From Onthophagus taurus (lineage: Eukaryota; Arthropoda; Insecta; Coleoptera; Scarabaeidae), in contig NC_091972.1 of the NCBI RefSeq assembly GCF_036711975.1, positions 7,135,001-7,199,000 on the forward strand: a DNA stretch of 64,000 nucleotides, read 5' to 3'. Under the pieces are notes generated by a model. That model worked only from the letters and a program-made list of their open reading frames with translations. It was not told where the DNA came from and ran no database searches. The position numbers and the translations under genes are program-made. Below, piece after piece: positions 1 through 15,855 of this stretch; position 1 is the first letter of the stretch; every line of letters starts with the position of its first letter.

Positions 1-2
1 AT

Positions 3-362
3 CCTTATGATTTAAAATTTTTTGATTTACCAAGAGCCGTTCATTTTAATCCAAATGGTGAATTGGTTATCGGTGATTTTAATAATCATCGTTTTTTAAT
101 TTTTGATCAAATATTTTCTTCGTTTAAACTTCATGGTTCTGATGGACAATTTAATAGACCTCAAGGTTTAATTATTGATTTAGATGGAAATCATATTGTG
201 GCCGATTCAAAGAATGGTCGCGTTGTTATTTTCGATCAACATTTTAAAACGATTAAAGAAATCAAAAATGAAACGTTTAAAAATCCCCAAGGAGTTTGTT
301 TAACACCGGAAGGAAATATTGCGGTTATTGACATGGAATACAATCGAATTGTAGTTTTATAA
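3..362 (+). CDS. NHL-repeat protein, C-terminal end (partial)
   Basis: The reading frame is open from the left edge and ends with TAA at 360-362, giving about 119 residues. It holds at least two complete NHL beta-propeller blades and part of a third, with the hallmark runs GELVIGDFNNHRF, GNHIVADSKNGRV and GNIAVIDMEYNRI, each preceded by an F(N/K)xPxG-like turn. In TRIM-NHL proteins (LIN-41/TRIM71, Brat, Mei-P26 types) the six-blade propeller binds RNA or partner proteins and closes the protein, and here the protein ends straight after the last blade as in that class. The RING, B-box and coiled-coil that would identify the family member lie to the left of the window. The family is clear; the exact orthologue is not. 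Confidence 0.85.
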   Translation, partial: PYDLKFFDLPRAVHFNPNGELVIGDFNNHRFLIFDQIFSSFKLHGSDGQFNRPQGLIIDLDGNHIVADSKNGRVVIFDQHFKTIKEIKNETFKNPQGVCLTPEGNIAVIDMEYNRIVVL

Positions 363-839
363 ATTTAAAAAAACCTGTTTTAATGTGTAAAAATTAGTGA
401 AGCTTTTTATTTAAGCTTAATTTTTTTATATTTTTTTTATTTTTAAGTTAAATTCGATTTTTTCGATATAAAAAAACCGGAAAGATCGATTTAATTAAAA
501 AAATGTAGTTATAGAAGTGAACTATAAATTACTATGTGTATAAAAATGTGCGTTCATTATTTTTATTTACGTTTCGTAATTTATGGAGTTTTGTGTGTCA
601 AAATTGTTTTAAGGCAACAAAATTCGAATTTTGCCTTTAATGTTTATGAATTAAATTGTAGCTTAACTGTTTCTTTCGTTTTAAAAATTTGATATGTATT
701 GGTTACCAATCATAATTTTTTTTGTATAAAAACGTGCAGATGGTTATAATTAATAGCAAAAAAGTATTTTTGACATAAAAATGTTGTAGCGAATAAAAAT
801 AGAGTTTCTAAAACAAATCTAAACTTTTTTTCTTTCTTA
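363..839 (+). other. 3' UTR and intergenic DNA after the NHL gene
   Basis: Very AT-rich sequence with no open frame. It probably holds the 3' UTR of the NHL-repeat gene. Several AATAAA-like words occur, for example near 795, but no cleavage site can be chosen by eye. Confidence 0.4.
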
Positions 840-1620
840 CTGTATGCACTAAAAACATAACGATCTCATCAACTTCTTGGACACTACAATACGACAACGC
901 CAAAGATCTTCTGTCAAAATCTATCTTTCTAGGACATCCCTCTTCACATGCCACCCTATCACTGACAACTGAAGCATCTAATACAGCTATGGGAGCTGTT
1001 TTAACACAAACCATCAATGGAAACTTTCAAACATTAGCATTCTTTAAAAAAAAAATGCTTCATCATTTACTGCCATCAAATTTTTCAAATATTCCTTACT
1101 GGAAATCAATTTACGGTATACACAGATCACAAACCCATTGTCACACAAATCTCAGATATCAAATACATCAGAGGAAATTCAAATGTTATCGCAGATGTTC
1201 TCTGCAGAACAAACAGCGGATCTCTAAATTCATTTTATCCAGATTTTCTAACCCTTACTTGCTGACAGAATTGTCAAACTTACTGAATAAACAATTTTCC
1301 AACAACCCTTCAAATCTTATTGTTTGGCACATGAAACAACATTACAATCCAATATCAAGCTATGCTGTGAATCCTCTTCATCATCTCCAAGACTTTATAT
1401 TCCACAACAGTTCAGACAAGCAGTTTTCGTTTAAATTCATCCAGAAATACGTCCCACCCTTTATGTAATCAAAACAAAATTCTTTTGGCTCCACATATCA
1501 AAGCAAATTCATGTTTGAACCTAAGCCAGAATCTTCTACTAGATAGAGATCCCTAAGAAGATACCCAAACCATCTCAACATGGGAAATTACTCGTTTGAT
1601 CCAGATTAAACAAACTCCAT
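840..1620 (+). mobile_element. Gypsy/Ty3 LTR-retrotransposon fossil (RNase H region)
   Basis: Fragment of the pol region of a Gypsy/Ty3-type LTR retrotransposon. The recognisable part is the start of the RNase H-like domain, with the family signature EASNTAMGAVLTQ followed by a LAFFKKKM stretch, near 965-1060. No LTRs, gag or complete pol domain are present, and the copy is clearly broken with several breaks. It looks old. The bounds are approximate, because its right side fades into unassigned AT-rich DNA. Confidence 0.7.
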
Positions 1621-1744
1621 GTTAGTACAAATTAGTGATGGAACAGATAGTAATTTTCCGAACAGCCAGATATCGGATATTCAGCATCCCCTTCGGCCGG
1701 ATATCCGGCCATTATGGTTATAATTTCTGGTGCATTTCTGAATT

Positions 1745-2510
1745 TTCTCTTAACTCTAAAAAGAAGATACTTTAATTAATAATTGGTGATATTCCCACAG
1801 GGATCCTTCAAGAAATTAATTTTATAGCGAATATTGAAAGTTATCGATGAAAATTGTAACATCGAAAATTTTATAAAAACTTTAAATATTGTTTTCTCAA
1901 AAACTAACAGTTATTTTGCAAAACGGGTGTGTTCATTGGAAAGAAGACACTTTTATTAACACTTTGGGTAATTTTCATACGTATATTCTAAGAAATCGAT
2001 TTTATACGAATTTTTAAAACTTAATCGGCGAAAATTGTAAAATTCGAAAAAATTTTCGATTATTTCAAAAACTTATTTTTCAAAAACTAAAAGTGATTTT
2101 TCAAAACGGCTTTTTACATTAAAAAGAGAATACTTTAATTAATAATTGGTGATATTTCCACAAGGATCCTTCAAGAAATTAATTTTATAGCGAATTGTGA
2201 AAATTTTCGGTGAAAATTGCAACTTCGAAAATTTTATCAAAACTTCAAATATTATTTTCTCAAAAACTAAAAGTTATTTTTTAAAACGGAGTTGTTCATT
2301 GGAAAGAAGACACTTTTATTAACACTTTGGGAAATTTTCATACTTATGTTCCCAGAAATGGATTTTATACGAATTTTTAAAATTTAATCGGCGAAAATTG
2401 CAAAATTTGAAAGAATTGTCGATCATTTCAAAGATTTATTTCTCAAGAGCTGCAAGTGATTTTTTCAAAACGGCTTTTTGCATTAAAAAGAGGATACTTT
2501 AATTAATAAT
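1745..2510. repeat. Tandem repeat, ~363-bp unit made of two diverged ~181-bp halves
   Basis: A block starting AAAAAGAAGATACTTTAATT at 1758 recurs as a close match at 2121 and again, truncated, at 2485, giving a period of about 363 bp. Within each period a related half begins near 'cattggaaagaagacactttta' type sequence about halfway along. The true monomer is therefore about 181 bp in a dimeric arrangement. Two units and a stub are present. Shared words include TCAAAAACTAA and CAAAACGG. No coding potential. It could be a short satellite outpost or the internal repeats of a transposon. Confidence 0.75.
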
Positions 2511-2813
2511 CGAAAGTGATAACTAAATCAGTATTTTCAGTTCTATTTTCTATGTGTTCAGGTAAAGTACCAATTTCGGTTGATAAAATTTATCAAATAC
2601 AAGAAGTGTAAATATTGTTGTAAAAAAATCCTTGTTCTAATTTTATTAACCAAGATTGAAATATTAACAACAAAAGTTTCATTATCGATTTATCATTACA
2701 ATTTAGTTGCCCTCATTACATTGACCATGAAGATAAAAGAACTTTTCGGTTCAAAAATATTCTTGACCTTAGTTCAAGATTTTTTTATCTTTTAAAAACA
2801 TTATAAAAAAACA

Positions 2814-2821
2814 TATAAAAG
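2814..2821 (+). promoter_or_regulatory. TATA box of the Cys/Pro-rich secreted gene
   Basis: TATAAAAG lies about 30 bp before a plausible transcription start near 2845. The leader then has an intron at 2882-2938 (GTAATATT ... TTTTCAG) that ends 14 bp before the ATG at 2953. A focused TATA promoter fits a tissue-specific secreted product. Placement is from sequence only. Confidence 0.55.
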
Positions 2822-2952
2822 CTAAAATTAAAACAAATTTTAATTCAAATTCTAAGTAACCACCAGTTATTATCCAAGAAGGTAATATTCATTTTATAAA
2901 AATCGACCATACATTTACATTTTTATCACTGTTTTCAGAGAAAAGTAGAAAA

Positions 2953-3860
2953 ATGAAAACCCAACTTTTTTTATTAATCACATTAATTTCAATTTCATTA
3001 ATACTCGCTCAAAATAGATGCCAAAGTAATTGTAATTCAAAATGTAACACTCATCGTTGTAAAGTTACATGTTATCAAGAATGCCAAGAAACAAATTGTT
3101 GTGATTCGTGTACAACTTCAAATTGTTGTTCATCGTCGTGTTGTTCGTCTTCATGCTGTTCTTCGGATTGTAATAATGAAGATACTGAAAAGGAAACCGT
3201 AATAATCAAAGAAAGCAATTCGTCGCCGTCAAATTCAAATTTTTCAATTAGTTTAAACAACGTTATCCATACCTTGAATAAAATTCATAATCCGATAAAT
3301 GTAACCACAATAAATGAAAATAATATTGAGATACTTCCTGCGCAAAGTACATTGTGCTGCAAGGTATTGATACCATGGAAGAATTGTACAAGAGGTACAG
3401 ATGAATGCGGCGGGGATATCAAAACGATTTGTTCTGATGTGTATTGTAAGGACAATACAACTGAAGTTATTGATCCTGATACGTTACCGATGCCAAGAAA
3501 AAATTTATATCCCGAAAGTATTCCTTTCTCGCCAGAATATCCGGTTTATCAACAACCTGTTGTTATTCCTGAACCGTATAATGCACCAATTCTTATGCCG
3601 CAACCAATTCCTATTCCACAACCAGTTCCTGTTCCACTGCCAATTCCAGCACCACAACCTATAATACCTTATCCACAATTTATACAAACACCATGTCAAT
3701 ATGAAATGGCACCACAACCACAATATAGCCGTAAGTTAATGATTATATCATTTTTATATTAAATTATTTTTCTTTTTTAATCAGTACTTCTTTTCTAATA
3801 TTACATTTTTTTTCAGCTTGTGCATCTGCTTATGGAAATACGTTTCCAACAAGATTTTAA
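2953..3860 (+). CDS. Secreted Cys-rich / Pro-rich protein, unidentified
   Basis: Two coding exons, 2953-3730 and 3817-3860 (GTAAGT donor, TTTTTTTTCAG acceptor), encode 273 residues. Residues 1-19 are a clean signal peptide (MKTQLFLLITLISISLILAQ). Residues 21-75 are packed with cysteines in CxxxC and CC-SS-CC patterns, followed by an Asn/Ser-rich spacer. A second Cys group (about 135-165) surrounds CCKVLIPWKNC. The C-terminal third is a low-complexity proline run of PQPIPIPQPVPVPLPIP type ending with PCASAYGNTFPTRF. The family is not recognised. A structural, cuticle-associated, gland or mucin-like secretion is plausible but inferred. An AATAAA follows at about 3889. Confidence 0.8.
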
Positions 3861-4249
3861 TGTTAAAATAAATTTAATTGTTGATTAAAAATAAATTTTA
3901 TTGAAATGTTTTGAATTTTATTTTGTTTATTTAAATTTTTCAAAACATATTAGGTTTTGTTTCGTTTCTTACTGACATTTTGAACATGTGTCCGATTCAC
4001 CCCTAAGATATTATGGCAAAAATGAACACTATTTTTTATCGTCATTTGATGGATACTTAATATGCACAATCCACTCAATTGCTGGTCATATTATAGACCT
4101 GAGTCTCTTTTAAAGCGTCATAGAGTGTCGAATTTGTTGGGATTTGTATCAGTAAATTGATATTTTTGATAATTTTAATATTAGTATGAATATTTATTAT
4201 AGTAATAAATATTTTTGTACATTTATAAATTAATTAAAACGATTTTCTC
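3861..4249. other. Tail-to-tail intergenic DNA
   Basis: Separates the secreted Cys-rich gene (+) from methionyl-tRNA synthetase (-). It should hold both 3' UTRs. No gene or clear repeat is seen. Confidence 0.4.
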
Positions 4250-10753
<6,504 letters not shown>

Positions 10754-11230
10754 GATTGAAAGCAACGTTTATGTTAGAAAAACTTCAAAAACGTGTCGTT
10801 TTGGAAACCTCGAAGTTTAAGGTTAAAATGAGGTTAACTTTATGTCAAGTTGTCAATTTCGTTGATAATTATTATTTAAATAAATAATTAAAAAAATATA
10901 ATTAGAAATGTATTGAATTTATATTAAATAAATGGATAAATAATTACAGTAAAAGTTAAGTTAAATTAAGTTTTATTATTAAGATAAATTATTTAAAATA
11001 TTTTTTATTACGCCATCTATTAAACAAGTATCGTAATTACTATTATTTAAATATTTCACTAGATGTCACTTTAATTATTTTTTTTATCCTTTATTAACTC
11101 ACGCACAATCATACCCTTACCTTTATTTTATCGTTAAATTAAACTGGAACTCGATTTATAAAACAACACAAGTTTTTTACCTGCAGATAGAGATAGTCTG
11201 GTGTAATAAAATTTTAATTGTAAAGAAATA
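10754..11230. promoter_or_regulatory. Divergent intergenic region, MARS1 / membrane-protein gene
   Basis: The 477 bp between two divergent start codons must hold both 5' leaders and promoters. It is AT-rich. A Pro/Cys-free, non-coding leader for the right-hand gene probably starts near 11150-11200. No TATA box stands out. Confidence 0.4.
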
Positions 11231-11919
11231 ATGCGGTCAAAATTAATTGTTTTAACCGTTTCGTTGACTATAATATCCGTCGCCGTTTTTGTGTCGTGTT
11301 TAGTGCATGAAGTTTATTTCGCTGCAAGTTGGATTTTTATAACAGGTTGAACTTTGTTATTAGTTTAGTATAATAAAAAGTTTAAAATAAGTTTGCAAAA
11401 TGAAAAAAAAAATTCGCCCAACGTGGGGCTCGAACCCACGACCCTGAGATTAAGAGTCTCATGCTCTACCGACTGAGCTAGCCGGGCTTATAACAGTTTT
11501 TCTTTGAATAATAATATTAATGTATAAAATTTATTTTCATGATTATTTTTAGGAATATTAAATTTTCTTACATCTCATATCATATTTCTGAAACTTCGGC
11601 AAAGATTAAATCAATGGTATGGATTACCAGAACTTGAATCGTTTTATCGATTAGGAATTGTTTTTATGGGTTTTTCCGTAGCCGGAGTTGTGTATCATTT
11701 CGTATATTTTATTTTACACATGTATCATTGTAAGTACTATTCATTGAACCATTAAGAAAAACGTATCACGTTCTTATTTAATATTATATTTCTTTTAATT
11801 TTTTTTTAGTTTCAAATGCCGATATAACGATATGGTTACCAATTTTTTTTGCTCTATCATCGACATTGAGCGCTTTTCTATTGTGTTATTGGTCGGACCA
11901 TGAACAAAGAGAATTATAA
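11231..11919 (+). CDS. Small four-helix membrane protein, unidentified
   Basis: Exons 11231-11345, 11553-11729 and 11810-11919 (GT-AG, frame kept) encode 133 residues. Four hydrophobic segments are visible: about 5-25 (LIVLTVSLTIISVAVFVSC), 29-52, 71-95 (with FMGFSVAGVVYHFVYFIL) and 106-125 (IWLPIFFALSSTLSAFLL). A charged SDHEQREL tail follows, likely cytosolic. A basic LKLRQRLNQW loop separates helices 2 and 3. The architecture suggests a small integral membrane protein of the endomembrane system, but I do not recognise the family and assign no function. A tRNA gene lies antisense in intron 1. The start is the first ATG after an AT-rich leader. Confidence 0.8.
11415..11487 (-). tRNA. tRNA-Lys (anticodon CTT)
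   Basis: A 73-nt cloverleaf read on the minus strand: acceptor GCCCGGC paired with GTTGGGC (two G-T wobbles), D-arm TAGCTCAGTCGGTAGAGC, anticodon loop with CTT, and T-arm GGTTCGAGCC forming the B box. No intron. It lies antisense within the first intron of the four-helix membrane-protein gene. Confidence 0.97.
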
Positions 11920-12519
11920 ATTATCCTTGATTTAAACATTTTTTATTATATTGTTTTATATTAAGACGTTTACAAATGCGTTTTTTATTCAGTATATTTT
12001 TTTGAGTAATTTAACATAATGGATCTAACGAGATATCTTTTTTATTTATCTTAACATCTGTATGCGATGACGTTAATGAATGTGAGCTAATTTTATCACT
12101 CGTTTATTATTTATTTAACTTATTATGAATTTAAGGTTTATTTTTAAATATATACGTAAAAAATACGTTTTGGATTATTTTTTTAGATTAATTTTCTGTT
12201 AATTCATAAAACTTCTCGTTCCTGCGTTTTTTTTAAATTTATGTTGTGCAAACTGTTCTGTTCTGTTTGTTTGGATGAAATGCAATATTCTATTATAAAT
12301 TTGATTGAAATTGCTATTATTGAGAGATGATGCAGTTAAATTAATAACTGAAGCTCATGCTGAATGCTGCTTATCACCATTACCTAAAAATAGAAGGGAA
12401 ACAGAAAGATTAGGTCCTAATCGATAATTCTGAAACATACATTCTAGGGCAATGACACCAATGATAGAAAAATAAAGTTGTAATTGATAAAAGTTTAATT
12501 GCTTGGCACAGAAGGTTAT
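11920..12519 (+). other. 3' UTR and intergenic DNA
   Basis: AT-rich tail of the membrane-protein gene followed by unassigned DNA. No open frame with recognisable similarity. Confidence 0.35.
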
Positions 12520-13325
12520 TAATATAAGATGAAACAAAGAAATATGACCCCCCCACGGAAGAAGAAGTAGCTACTCAAAGCAGTGAATAGGTTGATAGAC
12601 AAGCTGAAGGATGCGCTTAAAACTCCCAAAAGACTGGAATATAGACACATGCCTATACATATGAGAGGACCGTATGAATAAAGGATGGACACCCACCACC
12701 TATTTATAGATTTTAAAACTGCATACAATAGTGTAGATAGATTCAATAGGTGGTGAAGTAACTGAAGGTCCAAAATAACTTATCAAGATCCTTACAGACA
12801 GGTGTGGGGTTACGCCAGAAGGACAGCCTATCTTGTCTACTGTTTAACATCGCTCAGGAGACCCAACCCAACCCCACCTAACGATCTGATTAGTGAACCA
12901 CACGTTCAAAAGTGTAAAGGAATTTGTAAAAATAAATGAAAATAACATAATGACTTCAGAAATTAAGGGGAGACTGTATATGACTAATAGAGCTTACTTT
13001 AGGCTGATAGAGCGACTGACAATGAGAAAACTATTAACGCCAGGCGTAGTGACCAAGAAAACTAAGGTACTAATATACAAAACGCTTCCATCTAGAAAGG
13101 ATGAATGAAAAGGAACCCAATAGAGCAACTGTTTCGCCAAACAGTTTTTGGAACCCGCAAGAGAAGAAGGCCTAGAAGCAGATAAAAGGACCAGGTGGAA
13201 GAAAGTCTAAAAATGCTGGGAGTTAGAAACTGGAAGGCCAAGGTACGTGATAGAAGGGAGTGGAAACCGATCTTAGAACCGGCCAAGACTCACCAGAATG
13301 TTGGTGCCAATGATGATGATGAATG
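12520..13325 (+). mobile_element. Decayed non-LTR retrotransposon (LINE), 3' half of reverse transcriptase ORF
   Basis: Pieces of a LINE ORF2 on the plus strand: a DFKTAYNSVDR finger-like motif near 12710; the thumb/connection region EIKGRLYMTNRAYFRLIERL followed by KTKVLIYKTL at about 12960-13085; and the typical C-terminal patch (WKDQVEESLKMLGV-like, then RNWKAKV..RREW) at about 13180-13270. It ends in an (ATG)n-type tail at 13312-13325, a common LINE 3' end. Several frames and stops show it is dead. The clade is uncertain, with RTE- or CR1-like wording of the C-terminus. Confidence 0.8.
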
Positions 13326-13329
13326 ATGA

Positions 13330-14560
13330 CAGAAAATTATTGTTTTGTCAATACATTCCTAACAAATCACATAAATATGGTGTCAAAATTTGTTTGCCTG
13401 AAGCTACTCTAACAAGATTTCTATTTGGAATAGATGATAAAGTAAGCACTGGTTGTCTTTTTGAACTGACAGCACGTTTATGTTACAAATGACAATATTA
13501 ACATAATAATAAACAATAAAAAAACCGATATTCGACTACATCAATAATATAGTCGTCAATCTGGTAGAAACGGCAGATCCAGTGCTAAAGTTAATTAAAT
13601 AAAATAAATTTTTATTGTAAATAAGTTTAATAGAAAATTTAAAAACGCGTCTGGGTACTACAAAGAAACGAATGTTATGGTAGCAACTTTTAAATTTGTA
13701 ATGGAAAGAACACAGAAGGATTTCTTTCAACAAATCGATTTCACTGCGGGACAGGTGTAGACTGGCTTTCTATCATTTCGACGACAACATTTTGTGGAAC
13801 TCACGGTCTCGTTCTACGTGTGTTGCAAATGTTAAAACTTAGAGTATAAATTGGTGATTGTGTGACGTTTTTGTAAAATATACACGTGTACATAAAGTAA
13901 GGAATAAATTGGAGTGACGCAGCTACAAGCTTATCAGCGATAAATGACAACCTTGCAATCAAAGTTTATTGTTTTATGGTCCTAATATAAAAGTACAGTA
14001 AGGTGTTGGCATAATTTTTTGTATAAGAAGCAAATAAGAGCCATTAATTGTTTCACCTAAAAACAAACAAACTCTAAAAATTAGCGAGGTTGCCAATGAA
14101 ATAGCATTGTTTAGACAACAAAATATAGATCAACCCTAATACAGATGCAAACACTTTGGAGGAATATTTGTTTTTTTTTCAGCAACAGCTAAAGCAGTCA
14201 CTATTTTTATGATTTTTCCACCAACATCTTGTTTCGTTGAAATAAGATTTATCACATCGGGGTCACTTCACTCAGATCTACAATGACTGATCAGCGACTG
14301 GAATGATTAATTTTGCATTGAAGTAATTTTTTGATTCGAAAATAATAAAAATGGTAAAAAAACCGAACTTTCCGCTGGTTAATCTTTTATGATAACTGAC
14401 TTTTTTAGACCGGATCACTTTTTAGACTCGTCACTTGTATGTTGAGAGAAATTTGATAGCTTAAGATAACTTTATCTCCAAAGATTCTTTTGAATATAAA
14501 ATTTTTTTTTAATCTTCATTAAGAATTTTTAGTTTGTTCCTATTAAATTAAAATGAAAGA
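13330..14560. other. Unassigned intergenic DNA
   Basis: AT-rich, with only short random frames. I recognise neither a gene nor a repeat family here. Confidence 0.3.
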
Positions 14561-14569
14561 ATTTAATCA

Positions 14570-14856
14570 GATGAGGCCGACGTTTTGTCACTGACCCCGC
14601 CACTTCAGCCGCTGAGAGTCCCGTAACAAACTGTACTCTTCGGTTACGTTACATTTGGTCGGTTCTGTTCACCTGCCAGCTGCCGGCACCTTCGCTTCGT
14701 GAACGACATCCAGTAAATGTACAAGTTCTTTTAAAAAATACGTCAAAATTTTTAATCCAAATAAGAAGAGTTTTGCAATATAAAATAAAGAAAATGACAA
14801 GATTTTAAAGAAAATAACTAGTTTAAGTTGGATGTAATTTTGGAAAAAAAAAACAG
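14570..14856 (+). promoter_or_regulatory. Probable promoter and untranslated first exon of the first ZP gene
   Basis: A locally GC-richer block (14570-14725) with no coding similarity ends in a good donor, AAACAG/GTAAGG, after 14856. The next acceptor (TTTTTTAG at 15847) is 8 bp before the ATG of the ZP gene, so a leader exon here spliced to 15848 would fit. Inferred from splice-site quality and base composition only; no TSS is proven. Confidence 0.4.
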
Positions 14857-15464
14857 GTAAGGAATTGTTATTGTCATTTTATTATCTTATCGTTATCGTT
14901 ATATTGTCCGAAATGAATTTATAGTGTGTTATTTGAAATATTACGAAGTGGAAGGAAATAATTTATTGAGTTTGCAATTTAAATTTTTTGTGTTGATAAA
15001 TGTTACGCATAACGATTGGAGAATGTAGGTGACTAACTGTTAAAAATCTTTGATGATATCATAGTATAGTTAAGAATTAAAATAGATTTCAAATGATTTC
15101 GTTTATTATTTCAAAAATATTTATTTTTAATTGAATCAATTTAAATAGGTAGAGAAAACTTTTAAGTATTACTCAAGATCATTTCTTACGTAACAATCGC
15201 CGAACAAAGCGCGATGTTCCTCATTTCTTACAAAACCAGAGAAATTAACTTTTAAAAAAATTCACCATCTACACTCAGCTGTTGGCAATTACATTACCCA
15301 GTAAAACGGAAACATTTTCCTTTTCTCTCCTTATTACAACCTCCCAAAGTCATCATTAATGATCCATTGTCTTTTTTTCCTCTATATTTTCATTTTTCAA
15401 TTATTTCATTTCATCATTTCTTTTATTCCCTGCAAAATCATACATGTAGAAATGTTCAAAATCG

Positions 15465-15487
15465 AGCTATATTATATATATATATCA
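15465..15487. repeat. (AT)n microsatellite
   Basis: A short TA-dinucleotide run in the presumed first intron of the ZP gene. Confidence 0.6.
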
Positions 15488-15855
15488 TAATTGTAATATT
15501 TTATTGTGATCATAAAAAAATGTAAATATCCTAGTGACCTAAAGACAGTTGGAACAATGACGATCGGTCAAGAGGCTTTTAAAACGATATAAAGAACACA
15601 TAGCCGGCCTTGACTACGTAACATAACATCTCTTCTAACTTTACCGTTATGTGCAACCAATAATAGTTTATTCTCTCCTTTTCCTATTGCTGTCTCTCTT
15701 TTCATCGTGTTCCTTTCATACTTTATAACTGTTTATTTCCCATTTATTCTTATTATATCTATCTTTATTCTAATTTAATCCTAAGAAAAGAAAAGAATCT
15801 TGGTAAAATATAAAATGTTAAATTGTTAAATCTTTCTTTTTTTTTAGATAATAAA

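Noticed and set aside
3505-3723. Minus-strand Trp/Asn-rich frame over the secreted gene
   Set aside because: It is the complement of the Pro/Gln low-complexity codons of the plus-strand gene and has no independent support.
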